DNA of 40,002 nt from Streptosporangiaceae bacterium (GCA_030041135.1 JASHOL010000090.1:1-40002), one strand, 5' to 3'; shown: positions 16,012 through 24,510, counted from the stretch's first letter. A program made the numbers and translations. The notes: generated from the letters alone by a model not told the origin.

Positions 16012-16342
16012 GTCAATACCATGCGTCCTCGCCAGCCAGGCTCACCAGTCCGTTTCCGCACGCGCGCGAGTCGATCCCGGCTCGAGACAGAGGCGCCATC
16101 TAGTCGTTACTTCGAAGTTCCTCGAACTAGCCCTGACACCGATCAAGGCACGTCTTAGCGTCCCGTCTAAGTGCCGCAGGGCAACTCCCCAGCGAGATGC
16201 CGAGGCAGGGATCTGCGTGCGCACGCGTGCTACCGAGGCCAGAAGGGCTCTGGCTGAAGGGCTCCGTCAGACCGACTACGCGGGCTCCGCCTGACCCCGA
16301 CCCCTGTGGCGGCCACTACCGCTACCGAAGGAGAAAAGCGGA
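16012..16342. promoter_or_regulatory. Divergent intergenic region, ArsR-like gene / secreted protein
   Basis: 331 bp between divergent starts. It contains an imperfect dyad around 16111-16126 (TTCGA, 6 nt, TCGAA) that could bind a winged-helix dimer. No promoter is obvious. The ribosome site AAGGAG lies just before 16343. Confidence 0.35.
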
Positions 16343-17095
16343 ATGCACCTACCCCATCTGATCCGGTCACGAGCGGAGAACTTTTTGGCTCTTCGCGAGG
16401 CGGGGACGAGACGGGCCCTTGCCGGAACGCTCGTAGCTGGCGTGATCGCCGTCTTCCTCGTCTCGGCGGGGACGCTGTCGGCTCAGGCCGCCACGACCAG
16501 GGCCTCATCGGCGGGCCTCGCCGCGGCGGCGACGCCGTACCAGAACAAGGTACTCAACGCGGCCATGGCCCGCGTCGCGGGCGGTACCCGCGTGTCCCCG
16601 GACGAAGTGCAATGGGACGGCGGCAAGATCGCCCTGGGCGTGTCCGCGGCTGACACGAGCTCGGTCACCCCTGGGACATGCCCAAATGAGATCTTCGGTT
16701 TCGGTATCACTTGCGGGAGCCTCACTTGCGCTGCCGACTTCTTCTGCGCGTGGGGAGCTCCGAGCTCGGAGGGCGATTGCTGGATGTATATCTCGGCCGA
16801 TGCGAGCGGGTTCTGGTTCGACTGGGCCGAATATTCGGGCGCGGACTGCGGTTCTGCCGGGACCTGGTCCTGGCAGAACGATTCGCCTTTCCGGGTGTGG
16901 AAAGAGCAGGACCACAGTGGTGGTGCCCCGGCCCCGGGAGATGGCAATCTCCTCTACGACGGTGGCACGGGGAGCGGTTCCGAGTGGTGTATTAGCCCCA
17001 ATGTCGGCAACTCCGACGTGACGGATAGCGTCAGCCGGACCTTGGGCTGGATCCAGATGACCAGCAATACAGCCAGCTGCCCGCCAGCTAGCTGA
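16343..17095 (+). CDS. Secreted Cys-rich protein, peptidase-inhibitor I36-like
   Basis: A 250-residue exported protein. A Sec signal peptide (RRALAGTLVAGVIAVFLVSAGTLSAQA, cleavage about residue 49) precedes a mature domain with eight Cys, enough for four disulfides. The segment CAADFFCAWGAPSSEGDCWMY...CGSAGTWSWQNDSPFRVWK resembles the CPxGxxCxW...SSVWN pattern of actinobacterial I36-type inhibitor and lectin-like domains, but this is a weak resemblance. ATG 16343 has AAGGAG nine nt upstream. A strong hairpin follows 44 nt after the stop. Confidence 0.78.
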   Translation: MHLPHLIRSRAENFLALREAGTRRALAGTLVAGVIAVFLVSAGTLSAQAATTRASSAGLAAAATPYQNKVLNAAMARVAGGTRVSPDEVQWDGGKIALGVSAADTSSVTPGTCPNEIFGFGITCGSLTCAADFFCAWGAPSSEGDCWMYISADASGFWFDWAEYSGADCGSAGTWSWQNDSPFRVWKEQDHSGGAPAPGDGNLLYDGGTGSGSEWCISPNVGNSDVTDSVSRTLGWIQMTSNTASCPPAS

Positions 17096-17138
17096 CCTGG
17101 AAGCCTCATCTGGTCGACAGCAAGACTCATGTAACATC

Positions 17139-17170
17139 AGTGGCCGCTTCCGATCAAGGAAGCGGCCACT
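17139..17170 (+). terminator. Perfect 13-bp terminator hairpin
   Basis: AGTGGCCGCTTCC (17139-17151) and GGAAGCGGCCACT (17158-17170) are perfect complements around a 6-nt loop, 44 nt downstream of the secreted-protein stop. No T-run, consistent with actinobacterial I-shaped terminators. Confidence 0.82.
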
Positions 17171-17515
17171 CATGAATCGCGTGCTGCGTTGCCTTGGGTT
17201 ATCTACGGCTGGAATCTCACCAGTTCTCGGCTGTTACCGGTCGGACGGGGACATCCATCCTGCCGATGTGCCCCCGATAGTCCCCGAGGCCGCGGCTCTT
17301 ACCAACGTTAGTGCAGGTCAGCGACTCAGGCGCCGGACGAGTCGGCCTGCAGCGATGCGGAACTGGGACGCCCCATGGCCATAAAGGTACTGGTCAGGCG
17401 TTGCCAACGGCTTGGATGACAGCGGAGCGATCTAATCGCCGCGTCCGGCATTCGCGGGCCAACAGCGACACCTGGACCAATCCGTGACGCGCGGAGGCAA
17501 ATCGTGGCGCCAGAG
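17171..17515. other. Intergenic gap, 345 bp
   Basis: It lies between the terminator and the stop of the convergent hydrolase gene. A 70-codon frame at 17172-17384 begins directly after the hairpin, but it has no ribosome site and no recognisable composition. I see nothing supportable. Confidence 0.4.
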
Positions 17516-18748
17516 CTACATGGTTCGAGCACTGCAGATGAGGTGTGCTAGCTCACGCTGCAGCGGCAGCGCGCCATACGGTGTCAGCTGCGTGAAGAAC
17601 ATGGCCGTCAAGTCGTCACCCGGATCAGCGAAGAACTCAGTATTCAGCGCCCCGCTCCAGAAGCCAGTGCCCGCCGACGCTGGCGTGCCTGCGGCTGCGG
17701 GGTCGGTGACAACGGCCAGGCCGAGCCCGAATCCAAGGCCCGGAGCGGGTGGCCAGGATCGCGGCTCTGGCTGGAGTGCGGTGTACGCAGCGCCAGCTGG
17801 CAAGTGGTTACGGAACATCAGGTCCACCGTGCGTGCGCCGAGCAACCGCACGCCGTCCAGCTCGCCGTTACGGACAAGGAACTGCGTGAACCGGTGATAA
17901 TCGGCGGCGCTGCCGACCAGGCCGCCGCCACCGCTCAGGGCCAGCGGGGGTGTGGTGCCTTGAGCGCACGCCGCGTCGTCGCGAACCAGCTTGCCGTCGG
18001 CGGAGTCGCGCCCGTACACCGCCGCCAGCCGCGCTGCGCGCTCGCCGTCCGCCCAGAAGCCGGTGTCGGTCATGCCCAGCGGCCCGAAGATCCGCTGCGC
18101 GAAGAACTCGTCCAGGCGCTGCCCGCCGACAACCTCGACGAGCCGGCCGAGCACATCGCTAGCGACCGAGTACGTCCAGGCGGTGCCCGGGAGGTAGAGC
18201 AGCGGTATCGACGCCCATCGCTGGCACCGGCCAGCCAGGTCGGCTGCTGCCCAGCCCGGTTCCTCCTCAGCAGCCCGGTAGAGGGCGTCGACGGGATGCA
18301 CGAAGTGAAACCCGTAGCTCAGCCCGGCGGTGTGGGTGAGCAGGTGCCGAACCGTGATCGGCTGGGACGATGGAATGGTCCCCGGCGTTTGCGGCGGCCC
18401 GAACTGGTAGACGCGTGGCGAGCCGAACTCCGGCAGCCATCGGTCCACCGGGTCATCCAGTGCGAATTCCCCAGCTTCATAAAGCATCATCGCGGCGACC
18501 GCCGTGACCGGCTTGGTCATCGAGTACAACCGCCATAGCGTGTCCGGGCGCACGGGCGTGCCGGCCTCCACGTCCGCAAGACCGCGACGCTCGTGCCAGA
18601 CCACGGCGCCGCCGCTGGCAACCACAAGCTGCCATCCCGCCAGCATCCCGTCATCGATGTAACGGCCGAGGTAGTCGCCGGCACGCCGCAGACGCTCAGC
18701 GTCCAGTCCATGCGCGCTCGGGTCGGCGGGTTCCGGCAGTTCGCCCAC
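17516..18748 (-). CDS. Serine hydrolase, class C beta-lactamase/EstB-like
   Basis: A 410-residue penicillin-binding-protein-fold hydrolase (beta-lactamase family, class VIII esterase-like). The SxxK nucleophile motif is in WRLYSMTKPVTAVAAMM; RHLLTHTAGLSYGF follows; the Tyr motif is TAWTYSVAS, where the usual YxN has Val in place of Asn, as in several EstB-type esterases. LSGGGGLVGSAADYHRF and FWSGALNTEFFADP (in place of KTG) complete the fold. No signal peptide is visible. GTG 18748 is chosen because AGGAGGT precedes it; longer in-frame extensions run into the integrase remnant. The substrate is probably an ester rather than a beta-lactam. Confidence 0.9.
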   Translation of the reverse strand: MGELPEPADPSAHGLDAERLRRAGDYLGRYIDDGMLAGWQLVVASGGAVVWHERRGLADVEAGTPVRPDTLWRLYSMTKPVTAVAAMMLYEAGEFALDDPVDRWLPEFGSPRVYQFGPPQTPGTIPSSQPITVRHLLTHTAGLSYGFHFVHPVDALYRAAEEEPGWAAADLAGRCQRWASIPLLYLPGTAWTYSVASDVLGRLVEVVGGQRLDEFFAQRIFGPLGMTDTGFWADGERAARLAAVYGRDSADGKLVRDDAACAQGTTPPLALSGGGGLVGSAADYHRFTQFLVRNGELDGVRLLGARTVDLMFRNHLPAGAAYTALQPEPRSWPPAPGLGFGLGLAVVTDPAAAGTPASAGTGFWSGALNTEFFADPGDDLTAMFFTQLTPYGALPLQRELAHLICSARTM

Positions 18749-18847
18749 GGTACCTCCTAGCCATGGTTCCGCAGCAGATGCTAACGGCGCCTTCTGACAT
18801 CGGGGTGCAGCGACGACCGGAACCGTCAGCAGGTTTCGCAGTTCCTG

Positions 18848-19117
18848 ATGGTGGTGCCGGGAGCGTTTGACGTACTCGAGCAGGCACAGCATGACGTCCT
18901 CGCTCCGCTCAAGACAAAGGCATCCAGGCGGACGATCCCGGTCGGCTCATGGGTGATCGATGAAGTCGTCCGGCATCTCGACCGGTTCGGGCCTGGGCCG
19001 CATGAAGTGGTGATGTCGACGATCGACACATATGGGCACCTGTTCCAGGACACCGAGGACCTCGGAAGTAGGGCCGTTGACAAAGCCCTGGTTCCAGCCC
19101 TGGAGGAACAGAGGCGG
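18848..19117 (+). pseudogene. Tyrosine recombinase (integrase) remnant
   Basis: Two recognisable pieces of a phage-type integrase are fused in one frame: LAPLKTKASRRTIPV...VVRHLDRFGPGP (start of the catalytic domain) and TIDTYGHLFQDTEDLGSRAVDKAL (the C-terminal region with the nucleophilic Tyr). The intervening 80-100 residues carrying the Arg-His-x-x-Arg catalytic residues are gone, so it is inactive. It lies directly beside the 3' end of rnpB, like many integrases that lie next to the attachment site of an integrated element. Confidence 0.82.
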
Positions 19118-19171
19118 AACAGGGCCCTAAGGGAGCTTCCGGTGGCTGAAGAAGCGCAGGTCAGCGCTAGG

Positions 19172-19588
19172 GCGGCGGGCGAGTCGGCCTGTAGGCCGGG
19201 TTCTGTGCACCCGCGTCAGCGGGCCGGCGGCCATCCATCTAGGACTGCCGTTGCCGACAGCCTCATGCGGTCTACCCGCGAGCATCGGGCGGGCCGCCCT
19301 CAAGCGCTCGCGCAGGAACCGCGCCCGTAGCGCGGCACCATCTTGACCTTGCTCCAGGTGGGGTTTACCGAGCCGCTCGGGTCGCCCCGAGCGCTGGTGG
19401 TCTCTTACACCACCGTTTCACCCTTACCTCCCGCAATAGCCGGGAGGCGGTCTGTTTTCTGTGGCACTATCCCGCGGGTCGCCCCGGGTCGGCGTTACCG
19501 ACCACCCTGCCCTCTGGAGCCCGGACCTTCCTCGGCGCGCCAGGAGTTACCTGGCGCGTCGCGGCCGCCCGGCCGACTCGCCCGCCGC
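19172..19588 (-). ncRNA. rnpB: RNase P RNA, bacterial class A
   Basis: The catalytic RNA that removes 5' leaders from tRNA precursors. The conserved elements appear in order on the minus strand: GAGGAAGGTCCGGGCTCC (19533-19516), GGGATAGTGCCACAGAAA (19473-19456), AGGTAAGGGTGAAA, the GTAAGAGACCACC-like segment, and ACAGAACCCGGCCTACAGG near the 3' end. Ends are set by helix P1: 19573-19588 is the exact reverse complement of 19172-19187 (16 bp). Length about 417 nt is normal for actinobacteria. The RNA's 3' end faces the integrase remnant. Confidence 0.97.
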
Positions 19589-19726
19589 TCACTCAAGCCT
19601 AAGGTGGCGGACGCCTGCCTGGCGAATTAGCCGTCCTGGCCTGCCCGACAGGCAGCCCAAAGCGGGCGGCGCTGGCACCGTGCGCCAGTCGCCGCCCGCC
19701 CTCGCGCGTAACAGCGCAGTCCGCCG

Positions 19727-20824
19727 CTAGCGGATCAGGCTGCCCAGCAGGCTGCCGTAATTCTCGCCGTTGCTCTGCTTCGGCGGAGATGCCAGCGACA
19801 GGGCCGGCATCTCCCGCCGGGCGGCAGGCGGCCGCCGGGCGGCAGGCGGCCGGCTAGCCGAGCGGCTGGTCGACCGGCGAACGGACGGACGGGCCGACTT
19901 CGGCGTCGCCGTCCGCGGCCTTGAGGCTGTCGACCTCGGCTTGGCCGTCGTCGCCCTCGGCGTGGCGGCAGTCGACTTAGCCCTCGTCGATGTACGCCGC
20001 TTGGCCGAGCTACCGCTCGGCTTCGAAGCCGTCGAGGATATGGAATTCGACGCGGCCCGTGGCCGCGGCGCGGTCCTTGACGTGCTTGTCCTTGACGTGC
20101 TCGTCCTTGACGTGCTCGTCCGCGACCTGCCGGACGAGGACCTGGTCGCCCTCGGCCTGGCGCTTGACGTGCGCGCGGTCGATGACCGCCGCGCCGCCGG
20201 GCGGCGCGTCGAACTGCTGCGCCGCGCCGTGCTGCTGCGCCGTGCCGGGCTGCTGCGCCGTGCCGTGGTGCTAGCCTCTGGCTTCGCCGTCGACATGGTC
20301 TTGGCCGCAGCCGTGAGCGCCTTCGCCGCCGTCATCATGGACTTGGTCGCGGTGTTCATTGCCTGCATCGCAGACGACATCGTCTTGGCCGACGAGGTTG
20401 CCTTGGTTGCGGCGGCAGTCATCTTCGTCGCTGCCGACGTCACCTTGGTCGCCGCCGACGACACGGTCCTTGCCGCCGATGCCGGTGTGGCCGAGCCCCT
20501 GGATGAGGACCCGCGAGTGGAGCGCGAAGCGGAGCTGCGCGTCGAGCTCGAGGCCCTGCCCCGTGATGCGGAGCTGCGGGTGGACCGTGCAGACGTGCCG
20601 CGGGTTGACCGCGATGCGGACGTCCGGGAAGTGGATGAAGCCGTCCCGGCCGGCGTGGCCGCCGTGTTGCGCCCAGCTGTTGACCTGGCGCGACTCACGG
20701 TGCTGGCCCTGGTGGTTTTCGGCCGGCTCGCAGTGCCAGACGCACTGCGGCTCACCGACCTGCTGTTGGCGGTACTCGCCGAGTTACGGCGGGTCGCCGC
20801 ACGGGTTGTGGTCTGAACAGGCAC
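19727..20824 (-). CDS. Ser/Thr/Ala/Arg-rich low-complexity basic protein
   Basis: A 365-residue protein composed mostly of Ser, Thr, Ala, Arg and Pro, with almost no aromatic residues until the C-terminal NGENYGSLLGSLIR. A central region (AATKVTSAATKMTAAATKATSS...) has Lys every six to seven residues and could form an amphipathic or DNA-binding helix; elsewhere TSTSR is repeated four times and PPAARR twice. The whole is strongly basic and predicted disordered, reminiscent of histone H1-like bacterial proteins, but I cannot name a family. GTG 20824 is preceded by GGGGGG with a 7-nt spacer. A long open frame on the other strand mirrors it, but lacks a ribosome site. Confidence 0.65.
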   Translation of the reverse strand: MPVQTTTRAATRRNSASTANSRSVSRSASGTASRPKTTRASTVSRARSTAGRNTAATPAGTASSTSRTSASRSTRGTSARSTRSSASRGRASSSTRSSASRSTRGSSSRGSATPASAARTVSSAATKVTSAATKMTAAATKATSSAKTMSSAMQAMNTATKSMMTAAKALTAAAKTMSTAKPEASTTARRSSPARRSSTARRSSSTRRPAARRSSTARTSSARPRATRSSSGRSRTSTSRTSTSRTSTSRTAPRPRAASNSISSTASKPSGSSAKRRTSTRAKSTAATPRATTAKPRSTASRPRTATPKSARPSVRRSTSRSASRPPAARRPPAARREMPALSLASPPKQSNGENYGSLLGSLIR

Positions 20825-20951
20825 TGATATCCCCCCGTCTTGATCAATTACGGGAGTGCTATTCCACCGGCGGCCTGGCTTTACACACCTACCGGGCCGT
20901 TACGTCAGAACATTGACCCCAAGCCGCCTGAAAAGGGTGACCCGGCGAAGC

Positions 20952-22124
20952 TCAGCGCCTGCGCTGACGTCCCCTCCGCTCATGTCGCGAGCCGCCCGCA
21001 TGCACGTGAGCGGTGTCGTTGAGCGAGCGCAACAATGCCGGGCCATCGGCGTACCAGTCGACCTCGGATAGCGAGGCCACATCGAGGTGAATGCGGAAAA
21101 GCGCGGCCGGCGGCGCCAGCAGCGCACGGCACACGATCGTCTTGATCGGCGTCACGTGACTGACCACGATGATGGTCTTACGCCCGTGCTCGGCCAGCAG
21201 CCGGTCAAGCGCGGTCAATGCCCGCCGGGCCGCGCCGGCGAGGCTCTCCCCGCCAGGAGGGGCCGCATCCACGCTCGCCGTCCACGCCGCCATCTCCGCC
21301 GGCCATCTGGCCATGACCTCGGCGAATGTCAGGCCCTCCCACTCGCCGAAGTCTGTCTCAGCCAGGTCGTCATCGACGATCAGCGCGGCGCCGGTGGATT
21401 CGGCCACGATCTCGGCGGTCCTGAAGGCCCGTGCCAGCGGCGAGGACACGACCAGCTCAATGCCACCGCGGGCGGCGAGCCTCGCGGCGGCCGCCGCGGC
21501 CTGCTGCAGGCCGACGTCGGTCAGCGGCACGTCTCCGCGGCCGGCAAACCTGCGCTCAACCGACAGCGCCGTCTGGCCGTGCCGTAGCAGGAGCGTGGTC
21601 GTGGCTTTACCCTGCGGCGGGCCCCAGGCGCTGGCCTGCGCGCCGGCCTCGCCGCGGACGGGCTCGCGGGCCGACGGCCTGACCTTGCCTGCCGGTGCCT
21701 CGGCCTGCGCAGCAGCGGCGCTGTCCATGGCCTGGTTTGCCAGCCGATCCGCCTGGGCATTGCGGGCGCGGGGCACCCAGGTGTAGGCCATGTCGCCGAG
21801 CTGGGAGGTCGCCTGGCGGGCCTCTTCGGCCAGCGACCGGAGCCTGGCGTCCTTGATCTGCCAGCGCCCGCTCATCTGCTCGACCACGAGCCGGGAATCC
21901 ATCCGGACCTCGACGTCCGCGCCAGGCGCGAGGCGGGCCGCGGCGCGCAGGCCCGCCAGCAGGCCCGAGTACTCGGCCACGTTGTTGGTCGCCGTGCCCA
22001 GCGCCTCGGCTAGCTCGGCGAGCACCTCCCCCGTGTCGGCGTCGGTGACCAGCGCGCCATAGCCAGCAGGTCCCGGGTTGCCGCGTGAGCCGCCATCGGC
22101 CTCGACGATCAGCCGACGCGTCAC
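20952..22124 (-). CDS. Bifunctional RNase H / acid phosphatase
   Basis: A 390-residue fusion. The N-terminal RNase HI domain (about 1-135) has EADGGSRGNPGPAGYG, NNVAEYSGLLAGL and MDSRLVVEQMSGRW with the catalytic acidic residues; it cleaves RNA in RNA-DNA hybrids. After a linker, a histidine phosphatase domain begins with LLLRHGQTALSVERRFAGRGDVPLT (catalytic RHG) and continues with SSPLARAFRTAEIV and VVSHVTPIK. In actinobacteria the phosphatase half has been linked to alpha-ribazole phosphate. The GTG start overlaps the stop of the preceding zinc-ribbon gene (GTGA), so the two are translationally coupled, a widely conserved pair. Confidence 0.95.
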   Translation of the reverse strand: MTRRLIVEADGGSRGNPGPAGYGALVTDADTGEVLAELAEALGTATNNVAEYSGLLAGLRAAARLAPGADVEVRMDSRLVVEQMSGRWQIKDARLRSLAEEARQATSQLGDMAYTWVPRARNAQADRLANQAMDSAAAAQAEAPAGKVRPSAREPVRGEAGAQASAWGPPQGKATTTLLLRHGQTALSVERRFAGRGDVPLTDVGLQQAAAAAARLAARGGIELVVSSPLARAFRTAEIVAESTGAALIVDDDLAETDFGEWEGLTFAEVMARWPAEMAAWTASVDAAPPGGESLAGAARRALTALDRLLAEHGRKTIIVVSHVTPIKTIVCRALLAPPAALFRIHLDVASLSEVDWYADGPALLRSLNDTAHVHAGGSRHERRGRQRRR

Positions 22125-22873
22125 AGCCCCGACTCGGCGGTCCGGACGAGGATCCTGCGGCACTCCTCGCAGCGCAGCACCTCGTCCGCGTCGGCGGCCC
22201 GGATGGCGTTGAGGTCGACCGTGTTAAGGCTCAGGTGGCAGCCCTGGCACTGGCCGCGGCGCAATGCCGCCGCGCCCACGCCACCGTGCTGACCGCGAAG
22301 CCGTTCATACAGGTCGAGCAGCTCGGCTGGCTCCTCGCTGGCCACGGCGGCCCGGCGGTCAGACGCCTTGCCCGCTTGCTCGTCTAGCTCCCCTAGGGCT
22401 TCGTCCCTCCGCGCGGTCACGACCTGGGCCTCGGTCGCTATCGATGTCCGCTCGGCCTCGGCCGCCGACAGCCTGGTCTGGGCCGCCTCGAGCCGCTCCA
22501 TCACCTCGAGCTCGACATCTTCAAGGTCAGACTGCCTGCGCAGCAAGGACTCGATCTCGGACTGGAGATTCTCGAGTTCCTTCGGCGAGGACACCTGGCC
22601 GGCGTCCAGGCGCGTCCGGTCCCGCGTGATCCGGCTGCGGACCTGTTCGACGTCGGCCTCGGATTTGGCCTGCTCGCGCTTGAGATCGCCCTCACGTGCC
22701 TGCAGGGACGACACCTCGTCGCGGAGCTCGCGATCGCGCTGCTCAAGCCGGCTCAGCTCGGCGTGTTCGGGCAGCCCCCGCCTGCGATGGTCCAGCCGAC
22801 TAAGCTCCGCGTCCAGATCGGCCAGGTCGAGCAGACGCAGCTGCGCTTCGGGGGAAGCTTTCACGACCGCCAA
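22121..22873 (-). CDS. Coiled-coil protein with C-terminal C4 zinc ribbon
   Basis: A 250-residue protein. About 180 residues of heptad-rich helix (for example LEQRDRELRDEVSSLQAREGDL) are followed by a zinc ribbon with four Cys: CQGCH and CEECRR separated by about 20 residues. It belongs to the conserved family found upstream of RNase H/phosphatase in actinobacteria; its function is not established, though nucleic-acid tethering has been proposed for related proteins. The start may be TTG 22873 or GTG 22864. It is coupled to the next gene by a GTGA overlap. Confidence 0.9.
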   Translation of the reverse strand: MAVVKASPEAQLRLLDLADLDAELSRLDHRRRGLPEHAELSRLEQRDRELRDEVSSLQAREGDLKREQAKSEADVEQVRSRITRDRTRLDAGQVSSPKELENLQSEIESLLRRQSDLEDVELEVMERLEAAQTRLSAAEAERTSIATEAQVVTARRDEALGELDEQAGKASDRRAAVASEEPAELLDLYERLRGQHGGVGAAALRRGQCQGCHLSLNTVDLNAIRAADADEVLRCEECRRILVRTAESGL

Positions 22874-22939
22874 CTTAGCCTGCCGCGTGCCTGCGTGTCG
22901 CCCGGCCCCCGCGACGGCCTGGCCGACACGCCGGCATAT

Positions 22940-23722
22940 TCAGATTCCGAGGCTCATCATGACGATGGGACTGGTCGTGGGCTGCTCTGAGCCGCCGACC
23001 GGTTCCACTGTCAGCGCAAGCCGGTCGCCGTGCACGAGCCCGCGCACCACCATCGGGCCCGACATGCCGCCATGCGCTGGCGGGAGCAGGCCGGCCGGCC
23101 TGGCGCCCGACGGACCCATCAGCCACAGCTCATACGCCCTGGACGCCGGCAGGACGGACAGCTTGCTCGCAGTGAACACCAGTTCCCTGGCCCGATGTGA
23201 CATGACGACCGTGGCCATGCCGCCTGTGCGCACCCTTGCGGTCATCATCTTGGCGTCGGGCGCGCCGAGCACCGCCGCGATGGCATGGTCACCCTGCTCA
23301 TCCGCCGACAGCCGATGCTGCATTGACGTGAGGTGCAGGCCGAGCGCCACGACGACAGCGGCCAGGACCACCGCGGCGCTGACGGCAGCTTGAGCGAGCC
23401 AGGACGAGCCGAGACCGCGAGGCAGCCGCGTCGAGCGGCCGAGGCGGCTAGCCAGGCCCTCGGCACGCTCCCCGGTCACCAGCGGCGGAAGCTGCCGCAG
23501 CCGGGTGGCCGCCATGAGCGTCTGCTCCCGCAGCTCCGGTCGCGGCTCGACCGCGACGGCAGCGGCCAGACGGGCCGCTGTCTCGCGCAGCCCGCGAACT
23601 TCTTCGCGGCATGGGTCACAGCCGGCCAGATGCCGCTCGAAGGCAACCCGGTCTGCCTCCGGCACGGCGTCCAGCACGTAGGCGCCAACGAGAGTATGCA
23701 GTCCCGCACGGCTGCCGCCCAT
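22940..23722 (-). CDS. rskA: Anti-sigma factor, RskA family
   Basis: A 260-residue single-pass membrane anti-sigma factor. The N-terminal cytoplasmic domain begins HTLVGAYVLDAVPEADR and includes the zinc-binding anti-sigma motif HLAGCDPC. A TM helix (WLAQAAVSAAVVLAAVVVALGLHL) at about 120-143 leads to an extracytoplasmic RskA domain (ASRAYELWLMGPSGARPAGLLPP). Such proteins hold SigK-type sigma factors at the membrane until regulated proteolysis. The ATG at 23722 overlaps the sigma stop by one base (TGATG), preceded by GGGGGTGGAG, so stoichiometric coupled translation is expected. Confidence 0.92.
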   Translation of the reverse strand: MGGSRAGLHTLVGAYVLDAVPEADRVAFERHLAGCDPCREEVRGLRETAARLAAAVAVEPRPELREQTLMAATRLRQLPPLVTGERAEGLASRLGRSTRLPRGLGSSWLAQAAVSAAVVLAAVVVALGLHLTSMQHRLSADEQGDHAIAAVLGAPDAKMMTARVRTGGMATVVMSHRARELVFTASKLSVLPASRAYELWLMGPSGARPAGLLPPAHGGMSGPMVVRGLVHGDRLALTVEPVGGSEQPTTSPIVMMSLGI

Positions 23723-24327
23723 CACTCCACCCCCAGGCAATCTCGGAGCCTGACCAGCCCGTCTCGCATCCGGGTCTTGACCGTGCCAACCGCCACGCCC
23801 AGCAGCCTGGCTACCTCCGGGTAGCTGTATCCGCCGTAATACGCCAGCGTCACCGACTCGCGCTGCAGATCCGTGAGCGCTCCCAGGCAGCGCCGGACCC
23901 GCTCATGCTCAAGCCTGGCCTCAACTGCATCGATCACCACGTCGTAGTCGATGCTGGCTCGTGCCGCGCGCAACTCACGTTCCGCCGCCCGCTGCTCGGT
24001 TCGCACACGGTCGACGGCGCGCCGGTGCGCGAGCGTCATGATCCAGGCGAGCGGGCTCCCGGAGGCCGGGTCAAAACGGGCCGCCGTCCGCCAGACCTCG
24101 AGCAGCACCTCCTGCATGACCTCCTCGGATTGCGCCGGATCCCTGAGCACGCGCCGCACCGCTCCGAGGACGGCGGCGGCGGCGTGGTCATAGACGGTCG
24201 CGAACGCGCGCTCGTCGCCGCGGGCGACAGCCCGGAGGGCTTGCTCAAGGTCGCCGCCCGCAGTGAGGCGGGCCGCCTCATGGCGCCCCGCCGCAGCGTC
24301 ATCGGCTGGCACGTCGGGCACGTTCAT
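23722..24327 (-). CDS. sigK: ECF sigma factor, SigK-like
   Basis: A 201-residue ECF sigma factor. Region 2: RAFATVYDHAAAAVLGAVRRVL, EEVMQEVLLEVWR, SPLAWIMTLAHRRAVDRVR. Region 4: LTDLQRESVTLAYYGGYSYPEVARLLGVAVGTVKTRM. The partner RskA-type gene and a divergent molybdopterin oxidoreductase support the SigK group. I use ATG 24327. There is no ribosome site at normal distance, but an ACGAATA box lies 6 nt upstream, so the message may be leaderless. GTG 24321 (AAGGGA seven nt upstream) is an alternative. Confidence 0.9.
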   Translation of the reverse strand: MNVPDVPADDAAAGRHEAARLTAGGDLEQALRAVARGDERAFATVYDHAAAAVLGAVRRVLRDPAQSEEVMQEVLLEVWRTAARFDPASGSPLAWIMTLAHRRAVDRVRTEQRAAERELRAARASIDYDVVIDAVEARLEHERVRRCLGALTDLQRESVTLAYYGGYSYPEVARLLGVAVGTVKTRMRDGLVRLRDCLGVE

Positions 24328-24333
24328 ATCCCT

Positions 24334-24362
24334 TATTCGTTGCGCGCGCCGGTTTGGCTTGC
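24334..24362 (-). promoter_or_regulatory. Candidate SigK-type promoter of sigK-rskA
   Basis: On the minus strand GCAAGCC (24362-24356), 15 nt, ACGAATA (24340-24334), then 6 nt to the ATG. It mirrors the element before the divergent oxidoreductase gene in spacing and -10 sequence, suggesting autoregulation and a leaderless transcript. Confidence 0.5.
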
Positions 24363-24475
24363 CGACGCCCACGTCCGGCATCCCACAGTCCGGTCAGGCG
24401 CCCCGGGGCTGCGCCAGCGGGGGCGCCGGCTGGCGCCGCCTGACGCCGCCGAGCGCGCAATCCCGCCTAGTGCCG

Positions 24476-24504
24476 CCAATCCGGTCCCAGCGCTGATACG
24501 AATT
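24476..24504 (+). promoter_or_regulatory. Candidate SigK-type promoter of the oxidoreductase
   Basis: CCAATCC (24476-24482), 15 nt, ACGAATT (24498-24504), then 6 nt to the GTG start. It resembles the mycobacterial SigK consensus as I remember it (CCATCC and CCGAATG). A transcript beginning at the start codon would be leaderless, consistent with the absence of a Shine-Dalgarno. Confidence 0.55.
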
Positions 24505-24510
24505 ATCAGT

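Noticed and set aside
19770-20816. A 348-codon plus-strand open frame rich in Val, Leu, Asp and Ala
   Set aside because: It mirrors the low-complexity minus-strand gene. It starts without a ribosome site, while the minus-strand frame has a GGGGGG-preceded GTG and a distinct non-repetitive C-terminus.
23611-24510. A 300-residue N-terminal extension of the molybdopterin oxidoreductase frame
   Set aside because: It runs antisense through anti-sigma and sigma genes, and its composition is not protein-like. The promoter-like element and TM pattern support the start at 24511.
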